From: JANQOH01 sp965201155
Lineage (GTDB): Bacteria > Pseudomonadota > Alphaproteobacteria > UBA7887
Direction: 5' to 3'
Assembly: GCA_965201155.1 (NCBI GenBank)
Contig: OZ241752.1
Location: forward strand, 620,001 to 684,000
Length of the DNA: 64,000 nt
Below are positions 62,581 to 64,000 of the stretch, piece by piece. The notes below the pieces were generated by a model. It was not told the DNA's origin. It worked only from the letters and a program-made list of their open reading frames with translations, and did not search any database. How positions within the stretch are numbered: the first letter of the stretch is position 1; every line of letters begins with the position of its first letter. The translations under genes and the position numbers were made by a program.

Positions 62581-64000
62581 ATGACTGAACAACTGCGATG
62601 GCCATTTCGGGCCATGCTGATGGCGGGTGTCGTCCTCACGGCAGCCTGTAGTGACGACGCGACGGTTACTGACATGGGCGACCCCGATCCACCTCCGCCT
62701 ATGGGCATGGACAAGCCCGTACCTGACGCCGGGCTGCCCGCTTCGTCCGATGCGTTCACCGCATTGATGCTCATGCCAGACGCCATGTCCTCCGACGCGG
62801 GCATGATGGATGGCGACAACACGGTTTATATGTTCATGGGCCTTGGCATGGGCGGAGATTATTCTGTCAAGGTCACCGAGTATTCGGACCACACCGTCAA
62901 GTATGAAAAGAAGGGTGGGACCGATACGGAGTATTCGAGCCTCACCGTCGAGGCGAACGGCGCAACCCAGGTCGGCTACAAGCATTATGTGTTGGCCCCG
63001 CCATCCGAAGGCGGCGGCGACATGTGGACCGCCACGCCATACGAGGAGGGCACCTGGACCGGCAACGATTACGCGGCCATCGATACAGCGATGGGCGAGT
63101 CGGCGGTGATGGAAAAGGCCATGCGCGGCGAGATCACGGACATGATCATGGTTGATGCCGACATGAAGCTGATGCTCGGCGATGCGATGTTCGGAGACGC
63201 CGACGAGGGCTGGTCCACCGCCGAAATGGGTACCATGCGCTATCACACCAACGCCATGGTTACGGCAATGAGCGGCGAGGGTGAGCACCTGGGCAAGGAC
63301 TCGCCCGCGGAACGCACTCTGTATTCTATTCGCGGGTTGGGCGACGACGGAACTGGAATCCTGAAAATCTACATGAAGGAGGGGGATACCAGCACAGTCT
63401 GTGGAATGGCCACATGGTGCTATTCGGTGGATAATGCCGCTACCATGCCTTACGAAGATACGTCCATGGACATCATGGTGCCGGTTGGCGACATCACCTA
63501 CACAGTAACCCCGATGAAAGACGATGATGGGAACATCAAGGGGTTTTCGGCCATGGGCATGAATATGGACGGCATGTACGTCCCGCTCATGAACTACCTG
63601 GCTTACGGCTACTGGGTGGACCAGGTTCGGCACGAAGGCCACGATGACTTCGCGGTCCACGCTGCGGCGATGGGCGGTGTGCCCTTTATGGTGGACGGCG
63701 GGCCGATAGACGAGGACGATGCTACCATGAGAGTGAACAATCTCATGATGGCGACGGGCAGCGCGGAGTTCATGGGGCCCGCTGACGGCTTGATGTCGTA
63801 TGACATGGATGGCAGCACGATGTTCGGGAAGTTCTCCGGAGAAGCGACGCTGATGGCTGATTTCGACACCGAAAAGATCTCCGGCTCAGTCGATATTGGT
63901 GGAGACCACGCCATGATGCTGATGCTCGGTGAGGCCGACATCATGACACCCATGCACGAAGATGAAGATATGCCAATGTATTTGGCCGGCGGCTGGTTCG
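62581..64000 (+). CDS. Met/Asp-rich surface lipoprotein, TbpB-like barrel (partial)
   Basis: The frame is open from ATG 62581 (after GGGGAGAG) to the window end, 473 residues without a stop. The signal has a lipobox-like VVLTAAC with lipid Cys23. A Pro-rich linker and long beta-rich repeats follow with many Met, Asp, Gly and Thr (such as MLMPDAMSSDAGMMDGD). Near the end, SYDMDGSTMFGKFSGEATLMADFDTEKISGSV resembles strands of TbpB/HpuA-like surface lipoproteins when split around the variable loops. Metal or haem binding is possible. This is partly inference because the C-terminus is missing. Confidence 0.7.
   Translation, partial: MTEQLRWPFRAMLMAGVVLTAACSDDATVTDMGDPDPPPPMGMDKPVPDAGLPASSDAFTALMLMPDAMSSDAGMMDGDNTVYMFMGLGMGGDYSVKVTEYSDHTVKYEKKGGTDTEYSSLTVEANGATQVGYKHYVLAPPSEGGGDMWTATPYEEGTWTGNDYAAIDTAMGESAVMEKAMRGEITDMIMVDADMKLMLGDAMFGDADEGWSTAEMGTMRYHTNAMVTAMSGEGEHLGKDSPAERTLYSIRGLGDDGTGILKIYMKEGDTSTVCGMATWCYSVDNAATMPYEDTSMDIMVPVGDITYTVTPMKDDDGNIKGFSAMGMNMDGMYVPLMNYLAYGYWVDQVRHEGHDDFAVHAAAMGGVPFMVDGGPIDEDDATMRVNNLMMATGSAEFMGPADGLMSYDMDGSTMFGKFSGEATLMADFDTEKISGSVDIGGDHAMMLMLGEADIMTPMHEDEDMPMYLAGGWF

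Noticed and set aside
61907..62605. A 232-codon minus-strand frame over the end of the SDR gene
   Set aside because: It is antisense of a clear SDR gene and continues into non-coding sequence, with no family match.

Overview
The window reads as chromosomal DNA of a GC-rich alphaproteobacterium. Supporting signs are dense operons with 1-4 bp stop/start overlaps, a ubiquinone (Coq7) gene, the order ffh-rpsP-rimM-trmD, pdxH near fabI-aroC, a class II DAHP synthase, and many acyl-CoA and SDR enzymes. The genus cannot be fixed from sequence reading alone.

Layout. 1-6287 (minus): partial Na+/solute symporter, mtnA, aminopeptidase P, coq7, dsbB, a DedA/YqaA-like membrane protein. 6459-12810 (plus): a fatty-acid degradation run of acyl-CoA dehydrogenase, thiolase, FadB-like protein and acyl-CoA ligase. 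12801-13187: exported pentapeptide-repeat protein. 13426-15418: three-gene operon led by a MotA/TolQ/ExbB-type channel. 15657-20619: DAHP synthase, an SDR lacking the usual active site, nicotinate phosphoribosyltransferase and an unrecognised 507-residue protein.

20656-29765 (minus) is an accessory island between housekeeping blocks. It is a six-gene defence-like operon: MmeI/YeeA-type adenine methylase, Septu-like ATPase and HNH nuclease (PtuA/PtuB-like), SF2 helicase, GIY-YIG nuclease and a small unknown protein. A hicAB remnant lies just upstream. The HNH gene is frameshifted, the ATPase has lost its switch histidine, and hicA is broken while hicB is intact. The island therefore looks like a composite restriction-type system whose Septu part is probably decaying or was rewired.

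29854-32914 (minus): trmD-rimM-rpsP-ffh. 33272-39868 (plus): exported aldo/keto reductase with two ferredoxin-like Cys clusters, small membrane protein, cysS, citramalate synthase, trmJ, rpsD with a leader hairpin, AhpD-like protein. Then tRNA-Pro(UGG), two SDRs, a ParA-like ATPase, a CYTH-CHAD protein, cysQ, a CDF transporter, pdxH, a glycine-zipper lipoprotein, fabI, aroC and an MFS exporter.

50371-58532 (minus) is a nine-gene run: a YeeE/YedE (thiosulfate-type) transporter, livHMGF without its binding protein, dusA and larC-larE-larB (nickel-pincer cofactor synthesis) without larA. 58695-62287 (plus): CoA-transferase, acyl-CoA dehydrogenase and SDR. The window ends inside a methionine/aspartate-rich lipoprotein resembling TbpB-like surface lipoproteins.

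No rRNA, CRISPR array, transposase or integrase was seen. Start sites were chosen from family length, ribosome-binding sites and overlaps. Family assignments come from motif reading and memory, not from searches.
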